This document shows positions 1 through 7,523 of a DNA stretch of 41,201 nt, in pieces. Numbering within the stretch: the stretch's first letter is position 1; each line of letters opens with the position of its first letter. The notes under the pieces were generated by a model, which saw only the letters and a list, made by a program, of their open reading frames with translations, did not search any database and was not told the DNA's origin. The DNA comes from an uncultured Anaerolineae bacterium (GTDB lineage Bacteria; Chloroflexota; Anaerolineae; Anaerolineales; Villigracilaceae), in assembly GCA_937120535.1 (NCBI GenBank), contig CAKZJX010000130.1:1-41201 (forward strand), given 5' to 3'. Made by a program: the position numbers and the translations under genes.

Positions 1-112
1 GTGTGGTTTTGTGTTTTGGCATAAACCAAACTTACACGATCACGCTCTCTTCGTCAACTATTCATGCACCAACGCCCACCAAATTTGTTACAGTCACCAT
101 CCTCTGACCTCC

Positions 113-140
113 TTGACACCCCCCCAATTTTCCATAGAAT
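113..140 (+). promoter_or_regulatory. Sigma-70-type promoter, probably producing a leaderless mRNA
   Basis: TTGACA at 113-118 and TAGAAT at 135-140 are separated by 16 bp. The expected transcription start, 6-7 nt past the -10 box, falls on the ATG at 147, and there is no Shine-Dalgarno sequence between them. The promoter match is seen directly; leaderless transcription is inferred. The rest of 1-112 shows no gene. Confidence 0.6.
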
Positions 141-146
141 GACAAT

Positions 147-440
147 ATGCCCATCATCCGTCTCCCTGCAGCCATGCGTTACTACCTAGAAGGCCAGAGC
201 GAGGTCGAATTACCCGCCTCCTCGGTGGCCGAACTGCTCTCCGCTCTGGCGGCGCGCTACCCCTCTCTGTCCTTCCACCTTCTCGATTCCGACGGCAACC
301 TGCGCCGTCACTTCAATGTCTTTGTCAACGGTGTGCATATTCGCGAACTCAACGGCCTAACCACCCCCCTCCATCCCCAGGACAAAGTCATCCTAATGGC
401 TTCTGCCTCTGGGGGGAAAGGAGAAGCCGGCTATGTCTGA
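147..440 (+). CDS. MoaD/ThiS/CysO-like ubiquitin-fold sulfur carrier protein
   Basis: This 97-residue protein has the MoaD/ThiS beta-grasp pattern, with a FNVFVNG core around residues 56-62 and a Gly-Gly pair at 89-90. In this family the terminal Gly is adenylated by an E1-like enzyme and then thiocarboxylated, to donate sulfur for molybdopterin, thiamine or cysteine synthesis. Its partner is the next gene, whose ATG (433) overlaps this stop by 8 bp, so the two are translationally coupled. The oddity is a tail of seven residues (KGEAGYV) after the Gly-Gly. Family members normally end at GG, or carry a short tail removed by a JAMM peptidase. The tail codons also contain the ribosome-binding site (AAAGGAGAA) of the next gene. 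The family is clear; whether it serves Moco or cysteine synthesis is not. Confidence 0.85.
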   Translation: MPIIRLPAAMRYYLEGQSEVELPASSVAELLSALAARYPSLSFHLLDSDGNLRRHFNVFVNGVHIRELNGLTTPLHPQDKVILMASASGGKGEAGYV

Positions 441-1605
441 CATTCAACTCCATAGCGTGACCCTCAGCCACGAAGAAATCCTGCGCTACTCCCGTCACCT
501 CCTCATCCCTGAGGTTGGCCTGGAGGGGCAACTGCGATTGAAAGCCTCCTCCGTGCTGGTCATCGGCACGGGTGGCCTCGGCTCGCCGGTCTCCCTCTAC
601 CTAGCGGCGGCCGGCGTAGGTCGCATCGGCATCGTGGACTACGACGTGGTCGACTCCACCAACCTCCAACGTCAAGTCGTCCACAGCACCAGCACCCTCG
701 GAAAGCGCAAAGTAGAAAGCGCCTACGCCCGCCTGCTCGACCTCAACCCCCTGATCCAGGTGGATACCTACGACGAACCGTTCACCAGCCAAAACGCCAT
801 GCGCATCGCCCGTGACTACGACGTGATCGTAGACTGCACCGACAACTTCCCCACCCGCTATCTCAGCAACGACATCTGCGTCTTCCTGGGCAAGCCTAAT
901 GTATACGGTTCCATTTATCGCTTCGATGGTCATGCTAGCGTCTTCTTCGCCCAACAAGGCCCCTGCTACCGCTGCCTGTTCCCCGAGCCGCCCCCGCCTA
1001 ACATGGTGCCCACCTGTGCCGAGGGTGGAGTGTTGGGCATTGTGCCAGCCACCATTGGCAGCATCCAAGCCACCGAGACTCTCAAACTGCTCCTCGGCCT
1101 GGGCAGCAGCCTGATCGGCAGACTCCTGCTCTACAACGCCCTCGACCTCTCCTTTGATTTTGTGGAACTCAAAAAGAACCCCAAATGCCGTGTTTGCGGC
1201 CCCGAGGCCGACATCACTGAACCGATCGACTACGAAGGATTCTGCGGCGTGCCGGCCCACGAACCCGCCGAGGGCGCAGCCGGCCCCGAGTGGGACATCA
1301 CCCCCCTCGAACTTAAGGACCGCCTCGCGCAGGACCCGAACCTGATCTTGCTCGACGTGCGCGAACCCCACGAACTGCGGATCTCCGCCCTACCCGGCGT
1401 CCTCAACATCCCCCTCGGCCAACTCGCCGCTCGCCTCTCCGAACTGGACTCAGCGCGCGAGATGGTCGTCCTCTGCAAGTCGGGGATGCGCTCAGCGCAC
1501 GCCCTAGAGCTGCTGCTGAGCGCCGGCTTCCGTCGCGTGAAACATCTCAAAGGCGGCATCAACGCCTGGGCGCGCCAGGTGGACAATCGCTTGCCGGTGT
1601 ATTGA
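433..1605 (+). CDS. moeZ: MoeZ/MoeBR-like E1 adenylyltransferase with C-terminal rhodanese domain
   Basis: This 390-residue protein activates the C-terminal glycine of a sulfur carrier by adenylation and then transfers sulfur through its rhodanese domain. Residues 14-265 form a ThiF/MoeB fold: nucleotide-binding GTGGLGSP at 45-52, the DCTDN motif at 134-138, zinc cysteines C178, C181, C252 and C255, and the conserved C195 in the TCAEGG loop. Residues 285-390 are a rhodanese domain with LDVRE at 307-311 and active-site loop CKSGMRS beginning at C348. Length and architecture match the actinobacterial MoeZ and human MOCS3 type. The 8-bp overlap with the upstream carrier gene supports a functional pair. 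It could supply the Moco that the xanthine-dehydrogenase-like enzyme at 23675 would need, but this is inference. Confidence 0.9.
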   Translation: MSDIQLHSVTLSHEEILRYSRHLLIPEVGLEGQLRLKASSVLVIGTGGLGSPVSLYLAAAGVGRIGIVDYDVVDSTNLQRQVVHSTSTLGKRKVESAYARLLDLNPLIQVDTYDEPFTSQNAMRIARDYDVIVDCTDNFPTRYLSNDICVFLGKPNVYGSIYRFDGHASVFFAQQGPCYRCLFPEPPPPNMVPTCAEGGVLGIVPATIGSIQATETLKLLLGLGSSLIGRLLLYNALDLSFDFVELKKNPKCRVCGPEADITEPIDYEGFCGVPAHEPAEGAAGPEWDITPLELKDRLAQDPNLILLDVREPHELRISALPGVLNIPLGQLAARLSELDSAREMVVLCKSGMRSAHALELLLSAGFRRVKHLKGGINAWARQVDNRLPVY

Positions 1606-1896
1606 CCCCCGTCTGCCGACCCCATCGTTCGGGCGAAACGAGAGCCAAGTCTTTCTCGCCGGCCAAGTGCCCCTCGCAGGCCAGAGCTGCTGAGCCGCAT
1701 CGGGTCCGCTGTTCTTGAAGAACGATAGCCGGGCGCTACATCACGTTCCAAGTTGGGGAAAGAAATGGGAGAGGAACAGAACAGGAAGGGATGAGAAATC
1801 GGGGCGGGGGCGTTTTGGGCCGGCCGGCCCGCAATTCGTCTATCAGAATCGAGTGTCGTTGGGCGGGCGAGGGATCCTTCTCCTAGCGTCCTTTCT
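1606..1896. other. Intergenic region between convergent genes
   Basis: The 291 bp between the convergent moeZ-like and relA genes contain no convincing gene. Visible structures are the short palindrome GTTCTTGAAGAAC at 1711-1723 and GC-rich stretches around 1820. No classic hairpin plus T-tract was found. Confidence 0.5.
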
Positions 1897-4125
1897 TTAG
1901 CCTGGTCGCACGCGCTGGGCCTGCAGGACGTTCTGAATGTTCTCAATCTGCGTCAGCACGCTGCTCAACTGCTCGGTATTCTTGACCTCGATGACCATTT
2001 GGATATACGCCAAACCGTTGACCACGCGCACATTGATGTCCATAATGTTGATCCCTTCGACGTTGAGCAGCAAGGAAATGTCCCTGATCAAGCCGGTGCG
2101 ATCGTAGGCCACGATGCGAATCGGCACGTGAAAGAGATCGGCCTTGTTTTCCCATGAGATGCGGATCAACCGCTCTCGATCGGTGATGCGCAAGATGTTC
2201 GGGCAATCTTGACGATGAATCGACACCCCACGCCCACGGGTGATGTAGCCGATGATCTCGTCTCCGGACGCGGGGTGACAGCATTTGGCGATTGTGGTGA
2301 GCATTCCCTGCAAGCCGATCAGTTGAACCGGCTTCTCACTCTCGGGCTTGAGGGGCTTGGCACCCAGCAGGTCGGTCACGTCCACGCTTTCGGGCGTTTC
2401 GGAGAGGAAGCGAACGATGCGGGCGAGCGAGAGGTCGCCACAGCCGAGGGCGACATACATATCGTCGGGCTGCTTGTAACCCAGTTGGCGCGCCAGTTTT
2501 TCCAGATTGATCGCCTCAATCCCTAGCCGATGCAGCTCCCGTTCCAGGATAGCGCGGCCAGAGGCTAGATTCTTCTCGCGGGCTTCTTTCTTGAACCAAG
2601 CGCGGATCTTGCTGCGCGCACGCTCGGTGTGTACCAATTTCAAATGGGGATTCAACCAATCTCGGCTAGGCCCGCCTCGCTTGGTGGTCAGGATCTCCAC
2701 CCGATCGCCGGTCTTCAGGACGGTGTTGAGCGGCACCAACTGGCCGTTCACCCGTGCCCCTCGGCAGCGATGGCCAATGTCGGTGTGGATGTGATAGGCA
2801 AAGTCAATCGGTGTGGCGCCCTTGGGTAGGTCAATGATGTCCCCTTTGGGGGTGAAGACGTACACCCGATCTTGGAAGACGTCCGATTGAACCGCTTGAA
2901 CGTATTCCTGGGCGTCGGATACTTCCTGTTTCCATTCGAGCAGCATGGCTCGTAGGTGGCTGAGGTGCGTATCGAGCGAGGGGTCGATCTGTTTGCCTTC
3001 TTTGTATCGCCAGTGGGCAGCGATTCCCAATTCGGCTTGCTCGTGCATCTCGGGCGTGCGAATCTGCACTTCCACTGGTTTGCCGTCGTCCCAGATCACG
3101 GCGGTGTGGAGGGATCGGTATTTGTTGCTCTTGGGGTTAGCGATGTAATCGTCGAACTCGCCCGGAATGGGGCGCCAATGCATGTGGATCAGGCCTAATA
3201 CGGTGTAGCAGGTGGATTCGTCGGGCACGATCAGCCGCACCCCGCGGATATCGCGCAAGAGCTCAAACGGCTTGTCTTTGCGCAGCATTTTGCGGTAGAT
3301 GGAGTAGATGTGTTTGGGCCGGCCGGTCACTTCGGCCTGGATGTTGTGCTGTTGCAGCAGGATGCGCATCGACTCGATGATGGCCTGCATATTGGCTTCG
3401 CGTTCGGTCCGTCGTTCGGCCAGCAGCTTGGCGATCTCTTTGTATTTATCCGGTTGGGTGTATCGAAAGGCTAGGTCTTCTAATTCCCACTTGATCTGCC
3501 AGATGCCCAGGCGGTTCGCCAGGGGAGCAAAGATGTCTAGGGTTTGCTGAGCGATCTTCTTGCGCTTGGGTTCGGGCAGGTGATGCAGGGTGCGCATGTT
3601 GTGCAAGCGATCGGCCAATTTGATCAGGATCACCCGGATGTCTTCGCCCATCGCTAGGAAGGTCTTGCGCAGGTTTTCAAACACCAGGTCCTGCTTGCGT
3701 TCGTCCCTTTGGTCCTGGTCGTTGTTGTTGTCGTGGGCTTCGGCAGGGGAGTCGGCATACTGATCGTCTCGCGAGACGCGCGGCAGTTTGGTGAGTTTGG
3801 TCACGCCGTCGACAAGTTTGGCGACGGTCAGGCCGAAGTCGCGTTGTAGGTCTTCGAAGGTAAGGGCGGTATCTTCTAGGGTGTCGTGGAGCAGGGCGGC
3901 GGCTACCACCTCGGCCGGCGCGCCCATTTCGGCCAGAATGCGTGCCACGGCCGCGCAGTGGGTGACGTAGGGCTCCCCCGAAACGCGTTTTTGATTGCGA
4001 TGAGCGCCTTCGGCCACGGTATAGGCGCGTTTGACCAGATCTCGATCGCTGATCGAGTAGTATTTGGGAAGGACCTTTAATAGGTCATCCAATTCCGGAG
4101 GGAGGGTGTCGGTCGTCATCAACAT
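1897..4125 (-). CDS. relA: Bifunctional (p)ppGpp synthetase/hydrolase, RelA/SpoT family
   Basis: This 742-residue protein makes and degrades the stringent-response alarmones. The N-terminal hydrolase domain keeps its HD residues: H56, H80-D81, E84-D85 (HDTLED) and the LADRLHNMRT motif near 170-179. The synthetase domain has RPKHIYSIYRKM, the FDDYIANPK/YRSLHT segment and EVQIRT. TGS, a CCHP-containing zinc-finger/RIS segment and a C-terminal ACT domain follow. Both catalytic domains appear intact, so it is probably bifunctional. The oddity is a polar, Asp/Asn/Gln-rich insertion at about 118-147, between the HDxxED helix and the next hydrolase helix. The ATG at 4125 has no Shine-Dalgarno and lies about 14 nt after a TATAAA box, so the leader would be very short. 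M3 (4119) is an alternative start. Confidence 0.95.
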   Translation of the reverse strand: MLMTTDTLPPELDDLLKVLPKYYSISDRDLVKRAYTVAEGAHRNQKRVSGEPYVTHCAAVARILAEMGAPAEVVAAALLHDTLEDTALTFEDLQRDFGLTVAKLVDGVTKLTKLPRVSRDDQYADSPAEAHDNNNDQDQRDERKQDLVFENLRKTFLAMGEDIRVILIKLADRLHNMRTLHHLPEPKRKKIAQQTLDIFAPLANRLGIWQIKWELEDLAFRYTQPDKYKEIAKLLAERRTEREANMQAIIESMRILLQQHNIQAEVTGRPKHIYSIYRKMLRKDKPFELLRDIRGVRLIVPDESTCYTVLGLIHMHWRPIPGEFDDYIANPKSNKYRSLHTAVIWDDGKPVEVQIRTPEMHEQAELGIAAHWRYKEGKQIDPSLDTHLSHLRAMLLEWKQEVSDAQEYVQAVQSDVFQDRVYVFTPKGDIIDLPKGATPIDFAYHIHTDIGHRCRGARVNGQLVPLNTVLKTGDRVEILTTKRGGPSRDWLNPHLKLVHTERARSKIRAWFKKEAREKNLASGRAILERELHRLGIEAINLEKLARQLGYKQPDDMYVALGCGDLSLARIVRFLSETPESVDVTDLLGAKPLKPESEKPVQLIGLQGMLTTIAKCCHPASGDEIIGYITRGRGVSIHRQDCPNILRITDRERLIRISWENKADLFHVPIRIVAYDRTGLIRDISLLLNVEGINIMDINVRVVNGLAYIQMVIEVKNTEQLSSVLTQIENIQNVLQAQRVRPG

Positions 4126-4145
4126 AACGCTCTTGTATTTTATAC

Positions 4146-4193
4146 GAAAAACAGCGCTCCCCTCCTTTTGGTGCCCAAGTTGGGGAGGGGAGC
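4146..4193 (-). terminator. Rho-independent terminator of the cNMP-binding gene
   Basis: On the minus strand, GCTCCCCTCC (rightmost base 4193) pairs over 10 bp with GGAGGGGAGC (ending at 4156), around an 18-nt loop. A TGTTTTTCG tract follows. It lies directly downstream of the gene at 4205-4657 and separates it from relA. Confidence 0.7.
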
Positions 4194-4204
4194 AGGAGTC
4201 GAGC

Positions 4205-4657
4205 TTAGAGGGTCTTTAGAAGAGCTTGGCGGCTATTCCGCAGGCGGTCAGCGATGATCTCGGTGACGCGCAGCATTACCTTGAACCCGGCTTCTGGATG
4301 GTTAGCCAGAATCTCCAACAGCGGCTGGGCTGGGATGGCGATCAGGTGGGTGTCCTCTTCGCAATAGGCGGAGGCGGTGTAGTGATGGGGAGGGACCAGC
4401 CCCGACCAACCCAGGGTTTGATAGGGTTGGGCGACGATGCTGACAGTGACAAAGGCCGGCTTGGAAGTAAGTTGAACGCGCAAGGCAATGCTGCCGTTCA
4501 CCAGCAGATGGACGTGCTCGGCTTTTTCCCCTTCGCGAAATACAAAATGACCCTTTTGAACGAACACGTCTTGGGCAATTTCAGCGATCAGTTCGAGCAC
4601 CTCGGCTGGCACATCCCGAAACAACTCGAATTGAGCCAGAGTATCCTTGGTGATCAT
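4205..4657 (-). CDS. Cyclic-nucleotide-binding-domain protein without DNA-binding domain
   Basis: This 150-residue protein is a stand-alone cNMP-binding (Crp-type) beta-barrel. It begins with the typical LAQFELFRDVPAEVLELIA helix and continues with FVFREGEKAEHVHLLVNGSI. The phosphate-binding cassette region reads GWSGLVPPHHYTASA. The Glu and Arg that hold the cyclic phosphate in CRP-type sites (FGE...RxA) are replaced, so cAMP or cGMP binding is doubtful. No helix-turn-helix follows. It is transcribed divergently from the ybaK-like gene over about 50 bp, has its own ribosome-binding site (GGAGGTC) and a terminator downstream. The fold is clear; the function is unknown, possibly redox or ligand sensing or a protein-interaction module. 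Confidence 0.8.
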   Translation of the reverse strand: MITKDTLAQFELFRDVPAEVLELIAEIAQDVFVQKGHFVFREGEKAEHVHLLVNGSIALRVQLTSKPAFVTVSIVAQPYQTLGWSGLVPPHHYTASAYCEEDTHLIAIPAQPLLEILANHPEAGFKVMLRVTEIIADRLRNSRQALLKTL

Positions 4658-4706
4658 GTGACCTCCGTAGAGTAAAATTGTCTAATTGTAGTATGGAGGT
4701 CAAAAA

Positions 4707-5192
4707 GTGTCCACGGTCAACAACGTGACTCGCTTGCTCAAGGCGCGGGGCATTCCCTTCACAGTCTACGAGACGCCGGCTGAAAAGCTGGGCGCGATCG
4801 AAGTCGCTCGCTTTTTGAACGTGGAGCCCAAACGGGTGTTCAAGACCATCGTTGTCACCCGTGAAAGGAAAAAATCCCTGCTGGTGGTGGTGCCTGGGGA
4901 CTCGGAAGTAGACCTAAAGGCCCTGGCGAGTTTCTTGGGGGAGAAAAAAGTGCACCTGCCGAGCGAGCGCGAGGCCGAGCGATTAACCGGCCTCCAAGCT
5001 GGCGGGATCTCGCCCTTGGCGCTGATTCACAAGGGGTTCGAGGTGATCATCGATTTGTCGGCTCAGGACCTGGGCGAGATTCACATCTCCGGCGGCCAGC
5101 GTGGGGTGAACGTCAAACTGCCGGCCCAGGCCCTGGCCGACTTGGTGAAGGCGCGCTTTGCCAGCGTTAGCCGGCCGAGGCCGGCCGAATGA
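4707..5192 (+). CDS. ybaK: YbaK/EbsC-type aminoacyl-tRNA deacylase (Cys-tRNA(Pro) deacylase)
   Basis: This 161-residue protein belongs to the YbaK/ProX editing family, which hydrolyses mischarged aminoacyl-tRNA such as Cys-tRNA(Pro). The family pattern is seen in TRLLKARGIPFTVYE at the N-terminus, RVFKTIVV around 43-50 (the conserved Lys lies here), LVVVPGDSEVDLK in the middle, and GGISPLA followed by an ISGGQRG segment. The GTG at 4707 is chosen as start because GGAGGT at 4695-4700 sits 6 nt upstream. Length is typical. The neighbours are not functionally related. Confidence 0.88.
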   Translation: MSTVNNVTRLLKARGIPFTVYETPAEKLGAIEVARFLNVEPKRVFKTIVVTRERKKSLLVVVPGDSEVDLKALASFLGEKKVHLPSEREAERLTGLQAGGISPLALIHKGFEVIIDLSAQDLGEIHISGGQRGVNVKLPAQALADLVKARFASVSRPRPAE

Positions 5193-5210
5193 CCGGCCAA
5201 GAGCGCTCGC

Positions 5211-5771
5211 TTAGGCGTCAAATTCGGCCACTTTTTTGCCGTTCACCCACACGGTGTAGTGCCCTGGTGCAAACGAACCCAGCGGGATGGTTTGCGAAAA
5301 AGGGCTGAGGACCTGGATGCAAATCTTCTCCGGCGATACCACCGAATACACCCCTACCATAATCCGATTCTGCGCATCTGGCGGATCGATCTTGACCCGT
5401 AACTCATGACATGGGGTGGGCAGATTGCCGACGATCACCAGGTTGAATTGGAGCGGATAGCTCTCTAGGGTGAGTAAATCCACCTTCTCGATATACACGT
5501 TGTCGCGTTGCATCATGGCATCCTCGGGGCGAGGGCGAATGGGCTCAGGCGGGGTTGGGGGAGGCGCTACGGTTGCCTGGCCGACGATCGGGTCGGGCAG
5601 AGACGTTGGGATGTCCATCGGCGCATTGCTGGTCGGTGTAGGCGCCGTGGCATCGCTGACGATCAGGTCAGAATAAGCCGATTGGGGAGGAGAGCTCGGG
5701 GTTGTGGCCGGCTGACACGCCGTTACCAGCAGGATCACGATCCCCAAACCGAAGAACCATCGCTTCCTCAT
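5211..5771 (-). CDS. Hypothetical lipoprotein
   Basis: This 186-residue protein has a lipoprotein signal: basic MRKR, a hydrophobic stretch at residues 5-18, and the lipobox VTAC with the lipidated Cys at position 19. A low-complexity Pro/Ser/Thr linker (about 20-85) precedes a small C-terminal domain of about 95 residues rich in beta-strand pattern, containing a lone CHELRV and CIQVL cysteine pair. It is probably anchored on the outer face of the cytoplasmic membrane. No enzymatic motif was recognised. It converges with the ybaK-like gene, 18 bp away. Confidence 0.75.
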   Translation of the reverse strand: MRKRWFFGLGIVILLVTACQPATTPSSPPQSAYSDLIVSDATAPTPTSNAPMDIPTSLPDPIVGQATVAPPPTPPEPIRPRPEDAMMQRDNVYIEKVDLLTLESYPLQFNLVIVGNLPTPCHELRVKIDPPDAQNRIMVGVYSVVSPEKICIQVLSPFSQTIPLGSFAPGHYTVWVNGKKVAEFDA

Positions 5772-5893
5772 ATTCTGTTACCTCCGTGGTAGATATTCTA
5801 AGATCTAGACTCCCGAACCTTCACCGATGTTCCCCAACAACCCGCCGCACACCGAACACCACAACCTAAAAACTGGAAAGTCGCCCCCGTGGT

Positions 5894-6048
5894 CTTGTTC
5901 AATAAGTCTCTTTAGATGGTGCGAACTGTCTCTAGAATAGCCACAAGCAGGTCATTTGACCCTTGAGTCGGCAGCTGATTCCATCGCTGCTTCCCTGACA
6001 TGCCTGCTCTACCGGGCTCTCCTTGCGCGTCAATACTTATTGAACAAG
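5894..6048. repeat. 155-bp element bounded by perfect 14-bp inverted repeats (MITE-like)
   Basis: CTTGTTCAATAAGT at 5894-5907 is the exact reverse complement of ACTTATTGAACAAG at 6035-6048. The 127 bp between show no open reading frame of note. The size and termini suggest a miniature inverted-repeat element or a deleted insertion sequence. No clear target-site duplication was seen, so an alternative is a long-range regulatory stem. Confidence 0.5.
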
Positions 6049-6067
6049 GCTCATCCCCGTTGACACG

Positions 6068-6096
6068 TTGACATTCTGCTGGACTTCGAGTATACT
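6068..6096 (+). promoter_or_regulatory. Near-consensus sigma-70 promoter of the purine locus
   Basis: TTGACA at 6068-6073 and TATACT at 6091-6096 are spaced by exactly 17 bp. A second TTGACA lies at 6060-6065. The predicted start is near 6103, inside the palindrome at 6101-6111, and the ATG of the deaminase is at 6125. Confidence 0.75.
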
Positions 6097-6100
6097 CTAA

Positions 6101-6111
6101 TTGTCAGACAA
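6101..6111. promoter_or_regulatory. Perfect palindrome TTGTCAGACAA, probable GntR-family operator
   Basis: TTGTC-A-GACAA is a perfect 11-bp palindrome placed at the predicted +1 of the promoter. GntR-family regulators typically bind short palindromes with GT...AC half-sites. A GntR/HutC-type regulator is encoded three genes downstream (9685-10416). The assignment of this regulator to this site is inference. Confidence 0.6.
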
Positions 6112-6124
6112 CTAGGCAAATCCT

Positions 6125-7507
6125 ATGAGCACCCTACTAGTCAAACACGCCTATCTAGTAACTATGGATGACCACCGGCGGGAGTTTCCCGATGGTGGTC
6201 TTTTTGTTCGTGATGGCTTCATCGAGGCCGTTGGATCCACCTCAGACCTGCCTACCACAGCCGACGAAGTGCTCGACCTGAGCGGATACGTGCTGTTGCC
6301 CGGCCTGGTCAACACCCATCACCATTTCTACCAGACCCTCACCCGGGTTGTGCCGGCCGCTCAGGATGCCAACCTGTTCCACTGGCTGAAGACTCTCTAC
6401 CCGATCTGGGCTCGCCTTACCCCGCAGGACATTTTCATCTCCACCCAGACGGCGCTGGCAGAACTGGCCCTCTCGGGTTGCACCACCGCTTCGGATCATC
6501 TCTACCTCTACCCGAACGGTTCTCGCTTGGACGATGAGATTGCTGCCGCGGCCGAGGTGGGGCTGCGTCTCCATGCCTCGCGCGGGTCCATGTCGCTGGG
6601 CGAATCCCAGGGCGGCCTGCCTCCCGATTCGGTGGTCGATCGGGAAGACGTGATCTTGCGCGACTCGCAGCGGCTGATCGAGCAGTATCACGATCCCAAC
6701 CCCGGATCGAAAGTGCAGATCGTCCTAGCGCCTTGCTCGCCCTTCAGTGTCACCACTGAGCTAATGCGTGAATCGGCTCGGCTGGCGCGCCAATATGGCG
6801 TTCATCTTCACACCCATCTGGCCGAGACCGAAGACGAGGAGCACTTCTGCCTGCAGCGTTTCGGTCATCGGCCGGTTGCCTACATGCGAGAAGTGGAATG
6901 GGTGGGAGAGGACGTCTGGTTTGCCCACGCCGTGTGGGTCAATCAGCAGGAGATCGAGGTCTTTGCCCGCTATGGCTGCGGTGTGGCGCACTGTCCCACT
7001 TCCAACATGCGCTTGGCGTCGGGGATTGCACCGATCAAAGAGTATCGGGCAGCCGGCGTGAAGGTCGGTCTGGGGGTGGATGGCTCGGCCTCCAACGACG
7101 GCTCTCATCTGTTGGCCGAGGTGCGTCAGGCCATGCTGCTGGCCCGCGTCCGCGAAGGGATCACTGGGTTCTCCCTGTCGAACGATCCCTCGCGCCGGCT
7201 GATGACCGCCCGCGAGGCGCTCTCTCTCGCCACGTGCGGCGGGGCGGCCGTATTGGGACGCACCGACATCGGCTCGCTAGAAGTGGGCAAATGTGCTGAT
7301 TTCTTTGCGGTCAACCTGAACCGTTTAGAATTTGCTGGCGCCCAGCACGATCCGGTGGCAGCCGTGGTGTTCTGCCAGCCGGTGCGTGTGGACTACACCG
7401 TGGTCGGCGGCCAATTTATTGTGAAAGAAGGTGATCTAGTGACAGTGGATGAACGGCGCATCGTCGAAAACCACTTGCGCGCCTCGCGTCGTTTGCTTGC
7501 TGCCTGA
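6125..7507 (+). CDS. 8-oxoguanine deaminase (amidohydrolase superfamily, SsnA/TrzN-like)
   Basis: This 460-residue amidohydrolase probably converts 8-oxoguanine to urate and ammonia in the cytosol. Metal-binding residues are H65 and H67 in the NTHHH motif, H229 in LHTHLAET with catalytic E234, H268 and D319 (GVDGSASND). The segment RGSMSLGESQGGLPPD (153-168) followed by an acidic VVDRED stretch is, from memory, characteristic of the 8-oxoguanine deaminase group, as opposed to guanine deaminase or hydroxyatrazine hydrolases. E. coli ssnA, in the comparable yge region, is a more distant relative. It is the first gene of the purine block, directly under the promoter and palindrome. Substrate confidence is moderate; superfamily confidence is high. 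Confidence 0.85.
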   Translation: MSTLLVKHAYLVTMDDHRREFPDGGLFVRDGFIEAVGSTSDLPTTADEVLDLSGYVLLPGLVNTHHHFYQTLTRVVPAAQDANLFHWLKTLYPIWARLTPQDIFISTQTALAELALSGCTTASDHLYLYPNGSRLDDEIAAAAEVGLRLHASRGSMSLGESQGGLPPDSVVDREDVILRDSQRLIEQYHDPNPGSKVQIVLAPCSPFSVTTELMRESARLARQYGVHLHTHLAETEDEEHFCLQRFGHRPVAYMREVEWVGEDVWFAHAVWVNQQEIEVFARYGCGVAHCPTSNMRLASGIAPIKEYRAAGVKVGLGVDGSASNDGSHLLAEVRQAMLLARVREGITGFSLSNDPSRRLMTAREALSLATCGGAAVLGRTDIGSLEVGKCADFFAVNLNRLEFAGAQHDPVAAVVFCQPVRVDYTVVGGQFIVKEGDLVTVDERRIVENHLRASRRLLAA

Positions 7508-7523
7508 CCGAGGAGCGATTTGG

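Larger units (their letters stand above)
5772..6124. other. Regulatory intergenic region upstream of the purine locus
   Basis: These 353 bp separate the divergent lipoprotein and 8-oxoguanine deaminase genes. They hold the inverted-repeat element at 5894-6048, the promoter at 6068-6096 and the palindromic operator at 6101-6111, all listed separately. No coding region is apparent. Confidence 0.7.

Noticed and set aside
411-440. Frameshift explanation for the tail of the sulfur carrier
   Set aside because: Adding or removing one base in the G-run (411-416) does not bring a stop codon directly after Gly-Gly.
601-1371. 256-codon minus-strand open frame inside the moeZ-like gene
   Set aside because: It is the antisense of a clear E1-rhodanese gene and shows no family motif; GC-rich codons leave long antisense frames.
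1715-1900. 61-codon plus-strand frame after the moeZ-like gene
   Set aside because: Composition is not protein-like and it has no ribosome-binding site or recognisable motif.
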